Assembly (NCBI RefSeq): GCF_901000735.1
Contig: NC_081541.1
Coordinates: forward strand, 25,565,420-25,629,419
Reading direction: 5' to 3'
Length of the DNA: 64,000 bases
Source: Corylus avellana
Lineage: Eukaryota; Streptophyta; Magnoliopsida; Fagales; Betulaceae
The notes beneath the pieces are model-generated. The model saw nothing but the letters and a program-made list of their open reading frames with translations, was not told where the DNA came from and ran no database searches. Below are positions 1 through 11,073 of this stretch, in pieces. The position numbers and the translations under genes were made by a program. How positions within the stretch are numbered: the first letter of the stretch is position 1; every line of letters begins with the position of its first letter.

Positions 1-725
1 GTTAGGCCAAAATGATCCCACCATTGTTTGAACCAGGGGGGAAGCAGGCAATTGAAATCTTCAATGAAAGTAATGAACCAAAAGTGTTTGGACTCAGGGT
101 TCTGATATAACATAAAACGAAACCAGGCGTTGACATAGTCATAATATGAATAGGGAATTGGAGAATTGGAAGAAGGGAGAAGTTGAGAAGGGTGGGAGCC
201 CCATTCTTCAACTCTGATGAATTTGACAATATAGGCAATAGTCCCAACAGCCGTTCTGGGGTTGTCTTTTTTGGGAATAGTCCTAAATTTGATAAATTTG
301 GTTTGGATCAAGATATCAGTGAAAAATGACAAGTCTTTCAAAGGATGTTATGGAATCCAATGAAATTGGGCAGGGAAATAATTATGGGCCAATTGCCCAG
401 GGGTTCTGGAAAGATCTTCAGAGGAAAACAGATATTGAGAAAAAGGAAGAGTAATCCACGGGAAAGATAAGACAATGGGATTAGAATTTGGTTCCGTTTG
501 AGAACCAGAATGGGAACTGGGTTCCGTTTGGGAATCCAAAGCAGGAGGAATATAACCATGAAAGGCAGAAGAATCTGATTGGACAATATGTGGGGATTTC
601 CCAAAAACACATGAAGTATGGGTCACAGGTTCACCAAGGAAATCAAGGGGAATAGAATCAAGTGGGATGGAGGGACAAGGCTTCAAAACAGGGTTAACCT
701 TTTCCTTTCCCTTGTTGCTGGCCAT
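1..725 (-). pseudogene. Second reading frame of the endogenous pararetrovirus, function unknown
   Basis: The frame opens with an ATG at 725 (MASNKGKEK), overlaps the last codons of the RNase H frame in another phase, and stays open to the window edge except for one TAA at 348-350. The first 120 residues are rich in Ser, Pro and Gln. The part after the stop is rich in Trp and Phe, with motifs such as SKHFWFITFIEDF and PPWFKQWWDHFG. It has no catalytic motif I recognise. By position it corresponds to the downstream ORF2 of florendovirus-like elements, whose role is not established. A long open frame with a single stop suggests a fairly recent loss or low divergence. The assignment rests on position only. 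Confidence 0.55.
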
Positions 726-2154
726 TGTGGCACTGCAAGAATTCACGGGTAAGAAAATCAGGTATTGAATTGTTTGAGCCTTTAATGTATTCAATATCAA
801 AATAAAAAACACTCAAAATAGCTTGCCACCTGGCAAAAATCTGTTTTGATGCAATATTTTCAACATCTTTTTTCAAAATATACTTGGCAGATTTGCAATC
901 AATTCGCAAAAGAAATTTTTGATTGAGCAAATCAGACTGAAATTTAGTAATGCATAAAACAACAGAAAGTATTTCTTTCTTAATAGTACTATAATTAATC
1001 TGCGCAGAATTCCAGGATCCAGAATGGAAACGAACAATTTGTTCAGAGGATTCTGGGTTAGATTCTGGGGAAACAACTTGCTTCAGAATACCTCCAAAGC
1101 CAATTTCAGAGGCGTCAGTATCAACAAGTTTGAAGGAATTATCAGAAGGGATGCCTAGACAAGGGAGAGTCTTGACATGGAGTTTGATTTCTTTGACAAG
1201 AGAAGTATGAATATCAGACCAAGGGGGAGGATTGCCTTGTAACTTTTCAAATAAAGGTTTACAATGTTGTCGCAAATCCTTGTAGAAATCAGCAATGTAA
1301 TTCAAGGAACCAAGAAATCGTTGGAGTTGAGATTTCTCAGTAATGACATCAGGAAATTTGTCAGCAAATTGAATCGCCCTGTCAATAGGACGAATCTGGC
1401 CTTTAGAAATATCAAACCCAAGAAATCTGATTTTATCTTGGAAGAGTTTGATTTTTTTTGCAAAAACCACAAGCCCGTTATATCGAATGGTTTCTAGAAA
1501 CGATTTCAAATGTTTCCAGTGTTCATCGATGGACTTTGAGAAAACAAGAACATCATCAATATAGACAATGGTAAAATGGCTGAATGGGTTGAAAATATCG
1601 TTCATGATATTCTGGAACTCACTCGGGGCATTTTTCAAACCAAAAGGCATGACATTCCATTCATAATGACCAAAAGGGGTAGTAAAGGCCATTTTGTACC
1701 TATCACTATCCTTAATTTGGACTTGCCAAAAACCTGACTTTAAATCAAACTTAGAGAAGACAACAGCGTCGTTTAGACGACTGACTAGATCCTTCCTATT
1801 GGGGATAGGATACCTAATCCACTCTAAAACATCATTGAGGGGCTTATAGTTAATGACTAACCTTGGGGCACCTCGTTCTAACTCAGCATTTTTCATGACA
1901 TAGAAAGCAGCACAGGACCAAGGGGACTTACTCTTACGAATAATACCCTTAGCAAGCAAATCAGCAATTTCTTTTTGACAAAATTCTAAAGTTTCGGCAT
2001 TCATTTGAATAGGCCTAGCTTTAGTTGGAATTTTGTTTTCAGAAAAATCTTTAACAGAAGGCAAAGAAACAATATGCTTTTTCCTATGCCAAAAAGCATT
2101 AGGAAGATCAGAACAAACAGAGTCAACAATCAAGGTATTGAAAGCAGAAATTTT
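694..2154 (-). pseudogene. Reverse transcriptase-RNase H of endogenous pararetrovirus
   Basis: About 480 uninterrupted codons. Reverse transcriptase blocks run in the expected order: FSKFDLKSGFWQ (first catalytic Asp), TTPFGHYEWNVMPFGLKNAP, then the active site YIDDVLVFS, followed by the connection and an RNase H domain (VDTDASEIGFGG, then NYSTIKKEIL and LLRIDCKSAKY). The catalytic residues visible here look intact. The frame starts just after a TAA at 2155-2157 that separates it from the protease, and stops at 694, where the next viral frame already overlaps. In the family this enzyme copies the terminally redundant RNA into DNA in the cytoplasm. No integrase follows, which separates it from Ty3-gypsy LTR elements. 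As part of a broken polyprotein it is not expected to be made. Confidence 0.9.
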
Positions 2155-2157
2155 TTA

Positions 2158-2645
2158 TTGCAAAAGTTCGTCAGAGAGTTGTTCAGCAATCTTCTTATAC
2201 CTTAATTCTTGTTTGAGGAAATTGAGTTGTTTATGCTTAGCAGAAACTAAATTTAAACAACCGTTATCAATTTCAGACTCAGGAGCAAAAGGGAATTTTA
2301 CTTCAAATCCCATTTTAACAGTTGAGACACCATTGTCATCAATTGTTATGGGGTAAAGCATAGCAATGAAGGGCAAACCAAGAATGACTTTATCAGTCAT
2401 GTTTTTAACCAAAACAGCAGGGATATGAAAACAGACATTGTTTTGACAAACATGAACATTGTTTAATTCATACTTGATGTTTAACTTTTCTCCACTGGCT
2501 GAATGCAACCGTTCTGTAGATTTTTCAAAATATTTGCTGGGAATTAATCCTTCTTGGATACAATTCAAATCAGCACCAGAATCAATTAAAGCAATAACAT
2601 CAAGGGTGAAATCAGGAGAGACAATGATATGTACGTTAGAATGTC
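2158..2645 (-). pseudogene. Retroviral-type aspartic protease domain of endogenous pararetrovirus
   Basis: The active-site block reads ALIDSGADLNCIQE, followed about 65 residues later by VILGLPFIAML, the usual second hydrophobic block (hydrophobic-hydrophobic-Leu-Gly). The domain lies between the movement-protein half and the reverse transcriptase, as in caulimovirids, where it cleaves the polyprotein. It is interrupted: the codon after the PPK motif is TGA at about 2643, where the related copy at 5430-5700 has a tryptophan codon, and TAA at 2155 separates it from the reverse transcriptase. Upstream to about 2985 lies a Lys/Glu/Ser-rich linker with two more in-frame stops near 2730. Confidence 0.8.
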
Positions 2646-3086
2646 ATTTGGGAGGAACAACTTTGTTGATTAAATTGACAAAATGGGTTTTGTCGGAAAT
2701 GGAGACAGGGAGTTGCTTATTCCTTTTTAGATTTTCTATATCTTTCCTGTGTTACGAATCTCGTATTTCAGATCTGAGACTGTAACTACTTTGGATTTTT
2801 GTTTTGAAAATTTTTCCAAAGTGTTTTCAGGAGATGTTTTAGTATTGCTCTGTTCTTCGGACTTGGTTAGAACAGAACAAGTACTAATACAATCATGGTT
2901 AACTTCATTAGGAAGAGCAGCCTCAAAATCTTTCGTAGGATTGACGGATCCATTAAAGATCCTTTGGAAGTTAGGTTCCATTTCAATCTTACCAAAGTTT
3001 TGTTCAAGAATTCTGACGTCAGAATCAGTGGATTCTTGAGAGGAATTTTCAGAATTGGGAAAAGAAACCTTTTTGGTGCCAAAGTC

Positions 3087-4893
3087 CTATTCAGAAGAAC
3101 TAGCACTATCTTTAGAAAACTCAGAAAGAAATTTGTCAATTTTCTCAAGGTTTATTTGTGAAGTCTTTTGATATGAAAGTTTTGACAAATCCGGGAGAGA
3201 AATCAGGGGTTTTCCAATCTTTGGAGGGGCAGAGGAAATCTTTGAATCAGAGGGGAGTTTTTCTTTGATACGATCCACTTGTTGTCCTAAAATATGCAAA
3301 GATTGGGCACAAAAATTGTTTCGTTCGATGATCCTCTTGTCGTTAGTGACAGGATTATCATCAGGAATTTTAAAAGGAGAACACTTATCAACAACATTGT
3401 TACAATCAAGAAGAGTATTTTCAAGGGGAGGATGGGAAGCTCTGATGACAGATTTATCCTCTTTGACAAATTTCTTTTTGACAACATTCAAAACATTATC
3501 GTCAGGAAAATATTTTTGGAGAAAATCGAAAAACAAAATGTGAGTTTGGGACTCGATCATAGTCTCGGTCCATTTGACCTTGATTAGATCTCGTTCCTTT
3601 TGAGAATATTTGGCACGGTAAGCATGCCGTAACTCACGATTTTCTTTTGAAGAAAAATCTTTGTTTAGAGCAGACCAATCAATGACAGAGAAGAAATTTC
3701 TGATATGAGCAGTGATAACATTACACTGATGAGGGAGATTTGAAGGAAGAGGAGCAACAAAATCAGAAGCAGAAGGAGAAAGAGATCCACGATCGTCATC
3801 CGTTAGGGGATGATTTTTAGTAGAATAAAAAGCAGACGAAACTTGGGAATCGGTAGAAATTCCTTTGAGTTTCAAACCAGGATTAACTGTGGGATGAAGA
3901 TGAGGAGAATCATTAAGGGATTCGTCGACATCTTTATCTCGACGACGGAGTCCTTCTGAGGTTGTTGAACCAGCAAAAGAATTCCTTCGTTCGTTAATCA
4001 ACAGAGGACGTTCAATTCTGTTTGAATATCCCAAATCAGCAAAATTGATTTTAACAGATCCATCCATATATTGATGGATGTAGTCAAGATTAAAGGCATC
4101 GTTAACTACTCGAGAAGGTTTTGCAACACCTTCCAAAAGCCATTCGTTGGGGAGGTCAATCTCAGCCCACCGAATCATTTTTGGAGTTTTTATATGAGCA
4201 TTCTGAGTAGAACTTTGAATCAACAGAGTCGATTCGCCTGGATTCTTGATCACAGCTCTTGGATCCAGATTTGTTTTCATCAATTTGTAATAAATACGAT
4301 AGATGATAGCAATAGGATTGCTACCTTCTTCCATATTATAACCTGATGTGAGTATATTCGGCGTTAGAGCTTTCAGAATATGAACATTAGTTAAAGAAAG
4401 AGACATGTTGGGGAAAACATCAAAGTGGACAGGACCACCAAATAATGATGACTGAATCATGCCAATTATGCTGGTTTTAAAATCAAGAAACCTAGCATCA
4501 CGCAAACAAAGCAAAACAGAAGCATTAATACCGAGTCGAGTCAAAGGCTTGACTGCAACTTGGACAGAACCAATATGCAAAAATCTGTATTTTTTTGCAA
4601 GAGCATCATTAACAAATTTCTTGTTGAACAAGGTAATAGTCTGATTATTACCTGAAACCACAAAGGTTTGGTCAACAGTTTTGACAGAATATTGAATTTT
4701 AAAAAAAAGACTGAAACCAAGTAGTGTTGTAGACATCCTTAGCGTCTAGCTTAGGGATGTTCCACTTACTGAAATCATTATCACCATCAACAGAAATATT
4801 TTCATAGTTAACCACGTCCGGTGGCAAACTGGAATTAGAACTAACAGAAGAATTAGATCTCCACATTATGACACAAACTAAACTCAAAGTCAC
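3087..4893 (-). pseudogene. 30K-superfamily movement protein and linker of endogenous pararetrovirus
   Basis: The N-terminal half carries blocks typical of caulimovirid movement proteins of the 30K superfamily, for example GINASVLLCLRD, LFGGPVHFDVFPNMS and NPIAIIYRIYYKLM. In the family this protein forms tubules through plasmodesmata. The likely start is an ATG at 4893 or 4866 (MWRSNSS). The reading frame shifts by one in a run of eight T near 4700, so the long downstream frame appears to start late, at 4736. Residues after about 260 form a charged linker with a region rich in aromatic and Lys/Glu residues; no CCHC motif is present. A TAG ends the frame at 3087, and homologous sequence continues in frame beyond it. 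Confidence 0.75.
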
Positions 4894-4990
4894 ACACTGG
4901 GTAAAGTCTTAGAGGATCTCATCCTAGGTACTTACTCACTGGTTAAACTTCCTAAGCATGTCCTTCTTAGACGCTCAACTATCCACACAT

Positions 4991-5061
4991 ACCCTTGGCC
5001 TAACATACAGGTTACGCATACCCTTGGCCTAACATACAGGTTACGCATACCCTTGGCCTAA
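4991..5061. repeat. 29-bp tandem repeat in the pararetrovirus leader, about 2.4 copies
   Basis: The unit begins ACCCTTGGCCTAACATACAG and recurs at 4991, 5020 and 5049 with perfect spacing of 29 bases and no visible mismatch. It lies between the primer-binding site (5314) and the first ATG (4893), in the untranslated leader of the viral element. Perfect identity between units points to recent slippage or a functional repeat. Confidence 0.85.
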
Positions 5062-5313
5062 CCCTCAACACCTACTTAATGCCCTAACACGCCAACCCAG
5101 GCTTTCAACGGGACTTACAGGTTCGCAAACTGAGGTGATGGGGTGGTAATGACTGTACTGACGGGGTGGTGGACTACCGTAAAGCAACTAGAATCTCGAC
5201 ACAGAGAAAGGATAACAAGGAATAAATGAAAAGGAGAAGAGCAAGACTATACTCAGGGGGGGAAAAAGAGAGCAGGGTGTACATCAAGGCAGCAAAGAGA
5301 CCGGAACTCTTAT

Positions 5314-5326
5314 GGCTCTGATACCA
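5314..5326 (-). other. Primer-binding site for initiator tRNA-Met (pararetrovirus)
   Basis: The minus strand reads TGGTATCAGAGCC, complementary to the 3' end of plant initiator tRNA-Met. It sits about 430 bases upstream of the first ATG of the movement-protein frame, as expected for the start of minus-strand DNA synthesis in a caulimovirid leader. Confidence 0.85.
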
Positions 5327-5429
5327 AGGAGAGGGGGTGGAAGCGCAATATGCATATAGATGCAGGGAAGAGGGGAGGTGATAATAGAATGCATAAAATA
5401 AGCAGTTGTAAATCAAAGAACTGCAGAGG

Positions 5430-5830
5430 TATGAAAATGAACATTATTTTGGCAAACATGAATGTTACTGAGTTCATATTTTATATGCAACTTGTTTCCA
5501 CTAGCAGAATTCAATTTTTCAGTGGAAGTTTCAAAATATTTTCCGGGGATAAAATCTTCTTGAATGCAATTCAAGTCAGAACCAGAATCAATTAAAGCAA
5601 TAACATCAAAAGCATATTCATCAGAAATACGGATATGAACTTTTGAATACCATTTGGGAGGAACAATTTTGCTAATCATACTGACAACCTTAACCTCATC
5701 AGAGAGAGGTTTATGGGTGGACTCAGCTTCATCATTATGCTCAGATTTTTTAGTGTCTTCGTTACTGGAAGCACTTTCTGAAAAACATTTGTTAAGATTT
5801 AACAGCAGAAGCTGTTGTTGTAAATCTTTG
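5430..5830 (-). pseudogene. Second, isolated aspartic-protease module related to the pararetrovirus
   Basis: A stretch of about 95 residues aligns with the protease at 2158-2645. It has VPPKWYSKVHI, then ALIDSGSDLNCIQE, and continues to a block on the NVHFHTSAVL side, where it stops at 5413. It keeps the Trp codon that is TGA in the other copy, but has Ser in place of Ala after DSG. The open frame runs upstream through a Lys-rich, poly-A-derived stretch to about 6030. No movement protein, reverse transcriptase or linker accompanies it. The module lies just upstream of the viral leader and just downstream of another primer-binding site (6002), so it marks a junction between two integrated fragments. 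Confidence 0.75.
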
Positions 5831-6001
5831 TTTTTATATATATATATTCTTTTCTTTTTTGACGTCTCCTTTTTTTTTTTTTTTTTAACTTGGTGCACGA
5901 CACAAAACAAGAACAAGGAATAATGAATACAAACGGAACAAGATAGGTTGATAATAAGAAACAAAAGATAAAATGATAGTAAACCTGATTTTAGAGCCTG
6001 T

Positions 6002-6013
6002 GCTCTGATACCA
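6002..6013 (-). other. Primer-binding site for initiator tRNA-Met, second copy
   Basis: The minus strand reads TGGTATCAGAGC followed by ACAGGCTC. Directly beyond it on the minus-strand 5' side is a CATCA terminus, so it looks like the primer site that follows a 5' LTR rather than a viral leader. Confidence 0.75.
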
Positions 6014-6015
6014 AA

Positions 6016-6285
6016 TGATGCGAACCTCAATCAACACGCTTTTGAGACCCAACAAACAATATTATAATACTGACCCATGTAAGCTAAAATTTAGATTTTT
6101 TAGAAAACCCCCATCCAACGTTTATAAATGAGACGCGAACCAAATGTATAAAGTAACAAACCTCGACCCAATCATTATAACTGAACCACAAACCGAAGGT
6201 ATAAAATTTGAACGCCACAAGAAAGAATCATTGATAAGTTCACAAGTTCTTTGAAGAACCAATAGAAGAAGCAATCCTCATGTTT

Positions 6286-6317
<32 letters not shown>

Positions 6318-6740
6318 TTCTTCATTCATGATCCCCTCATTACAATGAGTGCATGTTATTTATAAAACATTGCTGAAAATAAGACTACAAATTATTAAAA
6401 CTGATCAGCCCTACACGCCTGCTATGGAAAAGGAAACTAACTTGGTTCCAAAATAAGAAAGTAGATAAAAAGGGACTAAATAAGAAGCATAAAATTAAGG
6501 CTAATTTGGTCTAAAATTAGCAGCTCGTCCTTGCCAAAAATATACTAAAATGGGCAAGGAAATCACGCCTAAGGAAGGTCTGATATAGGCAAGTCAATCA
6601 GCCAATTAATTGGTATGGAACTAGAAAGTCAATCAGCCATTTAATCCTTCTAATTCCACACCCACTCAAGCCATAATCAGCCATTAATCTACGCCATTAC
6701 TAAGGAAATTACACCCAATTAAGCAAGATCAGTCTCATCA
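6016..6740 (-). repeat. Probable LTR of a truncated retroelement
   Basis: On the plus strand it begins TGATGCGAACC beside the primer site at 6002 and may end at GTCTCATCA near 6740, giving TGATG/CATCA ends. It includes a poly-A/T tract (6269-6317) and AT-rich sequence. No partner LTR is present in the window, so the element is truncated. The outer border is a guess from the inverted end motif. Confidence 0.45.
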
Positions 6741-7142
6741 ATAACTTGGATTAAATTTATTACACATTCATCTTCCTTTGGACCAAGTTTGGAATGCCCC
6801 ATTTTAGAACCAGTCAAATCTCTTGAATCAGCCCATTAAGTGCTTCTTTGATCTTCTTGGATCTTTCTCTAGTAATAGGCCCAACTGAAACATGTAATGG
6901 ATCCTTTAATGGTGTTTGTTGATTCTCATCAGTAGCGAAGCCAAACAATTCATATTAGGGGTGCCGCTAAAATTTTTTTGGCGTCCTAAAAATTTTCTCC
7001 ACCCTAAAAATTTGGTAATTCATACAATATATGCATCACAAAAAAATATCTATAAAAGTTCATAAATATCTGCTTAAATTGATATATTAGAAATATAACA
7101 TGTGGGCAGTATATCAAAAAGACAGAAATACCAAAAAAAAAA

Positions 7143-7439
7143 TTATGGGTAATGAAATAATAATTTGGTACCTTGCACAAGAGATTTTAGATTGGAAATA
7201 CTAGAGGCCAACCTTTTGACATCGACATCATTCTGAGGAAATTTCACCACAAGTTTTTGCACGAATAAATCAATATACACCAAAAGATCTAATTCAAGTT
7301 TTTGCAAGAAAAAATCAATATACACCAAAAGATCTAATTCAAGTTTTTGCAAGAATAAATCAATATACACCAAAAGATCTAATTTAAACCATACCAAGCT
7401 TTCCAACACCCAAACAGAAACAACAAGCCCTTTTAGCAA
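7143..7439 (-). repeat. Three 45-bp tandem repeats in an open frame
   Basis: Units at 7251-7295, 7296-7340 and 7341-7385 each start AAGTTTTTGC and end GATCTAATTC, with one or two differences. On the minus strand they encode a repeated 15-residue unit (LELDLLVYIDLFLQK) inside a 98-codon open frame. This is inside a non-autonomous DNA element, so it may be a captured gene fragment or chance. I do not recognise the protein. Confidence 0.6.
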
Positions 7440-7569
7440 TTAAAAATCAGGAAAAGAAAGTGGGAAACTTGTATATGAACTCAGTGATCATATAGCTTTA
7501 CAGCACCTAGTGCCAAAAATGCCAACCAAACAATCACAATCCTGATAAAACTTGCACTTATAATAATCT

Positions 7570-7697
7570 TGTTGAGAATAATGTTGTATGTTGAATCACA
7601 CTAAATCATGTACAGAAGAGGCCTATATATATAGGCTAATAAGACAGACAATAAATATACATAACCCATGTGGGACTACATTACATATAATCTAACA
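7570..7697 (-). repeat. 3' LTR of the copia element
   Basis: 128 bp, with TG and CA ends. It is preceded on the element strand by the polypurine tract (7698-7716). A short TATATATA stretch lies in the middle. Confidence 0.95.
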
Positions 7698-7710
7698 GCC
7701 CCCCTCAAAC

Positions 7711-9184
7711 TCAAAGTGGAGTACCAGAGACCAACTTGAGTTTGGAAACAAGATCACGAAAATACCCTGAAGGATGTGACTTTGTAAACATGTCCGCAAG
7801 TTGATCATGAGACGTGACAGATTGAAGCTGTAGTGAGCCCTTAAGAAGATGATGACGGACAAAATGGCAAACAATCTCAATATGTTTGGTCCGTTCATGA
7901 AACACGTCATTATGAGCAATCTGAATAGCACTCATGTTGTTACAGTATACAGGAGTAGCAGAAGAAAGAGAGACACCCAAAACATGTAACACCATCGTAA
8001 CCAAAGAAGCTCCGAGGTGGTGTTTGCTAGAACACAATATTCCGCGCTAGATCGAGCAACAACAATTTGTTTCTTACTTTGCCAAGAGATAAGAGAAGTG
8101 CCAAGTAGGAAACAGTAACCAGTGGTAGAGCGATGATCTGTGGGATCACCTGCCCAATCCGCATCGGTATAAGCAATCAGCTAAAGAAGAGACTGAGAGG
8201 AGAAATAGAGCCCATGAAATAATGTACCCTTCAGGTAACGAAGGATGCGAAGGACGGCTGAGAAGTGAGTGGTGCGAGGAGTAGCCATAAACTGACTCAC
8301 CTAATGAACAACATACAAGATATCAGGCCGAGTGACAATAAGGTAGACAAGACTGCCAACTAAATGCCTATATAAAGTAAAATCACGAAGAGGCTCCCCA
8401 TCATGAGGAGTGAGGCGAGCATTAAGCTCGATCGATGTGTCAATAATCTTACTATCTATGAGATTAGCCTGAGAAATCATATTAGAGATATACTTGGCCT
8501 GTGTCAAGTAATCACCATCAAAAGAAGAGGAAATCTCAATGCAAGAGAATAGCTTATGGGGCCAAGATCATTCATCTCAAAGTATTGACTAGGGAACTAT
8601 TTTAGTTCCTGAATACCAATGGTATTATTTCCAGTGATGATCATGTCATTAATATATAATAGAAGAAGTATGGTGCTCCAGTCTGTGCGGCTAAGGAACA
8701 AGGCTGAATCATAAGAGCTGATGGAGTATCCAATGCTAGAGATAGTGGTGCTAAACTTAGCAAACCAAGCTCGAGGAGCCTGCTTAAGTCCATATAGAGT
8801 TCGATGGAGACGACAAACCTTGTTTGTAGGTGGAGATAGTCCAGGAGGTGGCTGCATATAGACTTCTTCACTTAAATTGCCATTAAGGAATGCATTTTTG
8901 ACATCCATTTGACAAAGGGACCAATGTCGAGAGGCGGTAACAGCCAGCAAAGCACGCACAGAAGAGAGGCAAGCAACTAGAGCAAAAGTGTCCTCATAAT
9001 CCACACCGTACTCCTGAGTGAAACCTCTGGCCACAAGTCGAGCCTTGTACCTGTCAACAGTACCATCGGAACAAGTCTTGATTTTGTAAACCCACATACA
9101 CCCAACCACAGACTTTCCAAAAGGCAAGTCAATCAAATCCCATGTATGGTTCTTGTGTAAAGCATCAAGTTCCACCTTTATCAC
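7711..9184 (-). pseudogene. Copia reverse transcriptase-RNase H, broken
   Basis: Reverse transcriptase blocks are clear: VVGCMWVYKIK, DRYKARLVARGFTQEYGVDYEDTF, MDVKNAFLNGNLSEEVYM and LYGLKQAPRAWF. The catalytic box reads YINDM where the family has YVDDM, so the first of the two metal-binding Asp residues is Asn. The thumb and connection follow (8301-8507, LVGSLVYL). RNase H is at 7711-8037, with [22 protein letters not shown] and the C-terminal LADMFTKSHP. Frameshifts and stops separate the pieces. It cannot be active. Confidence 0.9.
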
Positions 9185-9190
9185 AGCCTG

Positions 9191-10788
9191 TCAAAGAGGG
9201 CTAGTGGAGGCCTCACGAAAGGAGTGAGGCTCATACAAGCTAGCTAAGGCATGAAAGCAATGAAAATCCTGTAAATGGGATGGGAGAGATCTTACTTGGG
9301 TGGATCGACAAAGATCAGGTGGTGGAGTGCAGACTGGATCCTTGGATGAAACAGAACATAAGGACGCAGGCGGAGCTGCATCGAGAGCATCAGATGACTG
9401 TTGCTCGAGTGAGAGAGACTTTACGAAGACATTGCTACTGGGAGTTGGAGAAAGAGGAATCTTAAGAAGTGTAGTAAAGGGAGGAAAAGCTGGCATGCTG
9501 AATTTGCCGACTTCGTGGAATAGTCGATGCTTCCAAAAAACTACATGATGAGAGATGCAAAGACCACGAGACACAGTATCATAACACCGATAGCCCTTTT
9601 GTTCCACTCCATATCCAAGAAAACAACATAACCGAGAACGATGCTCAAGTTTGGTACGCTCATGAGGTTGGAGTAAAACAAAACAAGCAGAACCAGAAAC
9701 AGAAAGATGGTGATATGAGGGGATAGAGCCAAACAACTTCTCATGAGGAGTGCAATTATCAAGGATATGGGTAGGCAACCTATTGATTGTGTAGACAGCT
9801 GTGAGAGTGGCTTCACCCCAAAACGGGGTAGGAGCAGATGTGGAAAGGAGAAGAGCACGGACAGTGTCTAAAATGTGCCTAAGTTTACGTTTAGCTCGAC
9901 CATTTTGTTGGGAGGTGCCTGGACACGAAAAGTGAGGAATAGTGCCATAATGCTTAAGGATGGCTTGAAAATCATGGTGAGTATATCTAAAACATTATCA
10001 GAATGAAAAGCTTTGATGAGTTTTGAAAATTGGGTTTCAACCATTTTGGCAAAAGTATGATAAATATCCAATAATTCATAACGAGATTTTATTAAAAACA
10101 CCTAAGTATAACGAGAGAAATCATCAACAAAAATAACAAAATAACGTGGACCACTCATACTAGCAACAAGGGAAGGTCCCCAAACATCAAAATGACTTAA
10201 ATCAAAAGAAGCAGTAGCATGAGACTCACTATAATTAAATGGCAAAGCCGGTTGTTTCCCAAGTTGACCTGAAATACAATCAAAAGAATTATTGGACACT
10301 GAACCTAACAAACCCTTTGAAGCTAAAAGTTATACGCAAGAGGCAAATTCATGACCAAAACGCGAATGCCAAAGTGCAAGAGATGGTGGTGACGAAGAGG
10401 TAGCAGCAAAGAAGCTAGTGGTGGGGAGGTGTAAGGATGAGAGTTCGAATATGCGCCCAATTCTACGCCCAGTCCCAAGGGTTTGGCTCGTACGAGGATC
10501 CTGCACATGCACACCAAAAAGGTCTAAAACAAGTCTATATCCAAGTTCACACAATTGGCCAACAGAAAAAAGATTGAAAGACAATTCAGGCACATGAATA
10601 ACTTCAAAAACAGAAAGGGAAGGTGTATTGACAGTGCCTATATTTTTAACAGTCATGGTAAAGCCATCAGCTTTGCGAATCAATGAGGAATGAGGTGAAG
10701 GTGCAGATGTGGTAAAAGAAGTAGGGTGAGGTGTCATGTGATTACAACAAGCAGAGTCAAAGAGCCAAGGGGAAGAGGTACCTGGCAA
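9191..10788 (-). pseudogene. Copia protease and integrase, broken
   Basis: The protease block reads WLFDSACCNHMT (10750-10780 region), then LSFNLFSVGQLCELGY. The integrase N-terminal zinc finger begins LALWHSRFGH but its expected Cys pair is degraded (CISGQLGKQ). The core keeps FVIFVDDFSRYT and KAFHSDN, and a later block (9541-9858) matches the integrase C-terminal part in shifted frames (KLFGSIPSYHHL, LGYGVEQKGYRCY). Stops at about 10102 and 9868 and several shifts interrupt it. Confidence 0.85.
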
Positions 10789-11073
10789 GACTGAGAGGAC
10801 AAAGGAAGCTGCATTACCAGAATGAGATAGGACAACCTGGTTGACTATTGCCTCAAAGTCAGCTGTAGATATGGTGACACTGGATCCTGGTGCATGGCCA
10901 GAGGGAACAACTGGAGATGGAGCAGCTGAAGATGAACCACTCTCAATATGAGCAACTGCTGTTGTGGGTGCATTAGATCTTCCCTTATGCCAACACTTGT
11001 CAATAATGCCCTCGATGTCGACGATAGCAATAGTAATTGTTATCGCGAGACGTAGGAGGGAGTCGAGGAGTAC

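Larger units (their letters stand above)
1..5326 (-). mobile_element. Endogenous pararetrovirus (caulimovirid-like), decayed, truncated at window edge
   Basis: On the minus strand the order is leader with a tRNA-Met primer site, 30K-type movement protein, long linker, aspartic protease, reverse transcriptase, RNase H, then a second overlapping frame. There is no integrase after RNase H and no flanking LTR pair. That order is the plan of Caulimoviridae, and the two-frame layout recalls florendovirus-like endogenous copies (inference). The copy is dead: a one-base shift in a T run near 4700, TAG at about 3087, two in-frame stops near 2730, TGA near 2643, TAA at 2155 and TAA at 348. I could not find a CCHC zinc knuckle of a coat protein between the movement protein and protease. 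The 3' part lies beyond base 1. Confidence 0.85.

Noticed and set aside
1..5326. Interpretation as a Ty3-gypsy LTR retrotransposon
   Set aside because: No integrase follows RNase H, no LTR pair is present, and a 30K movement protein is encoded upstream.
7251..7385. Regular repeats resembling a CRISPR array
   Set aside because: Units are contiguous, without spacers, in a plant genome; they are a simple tandem repeat.
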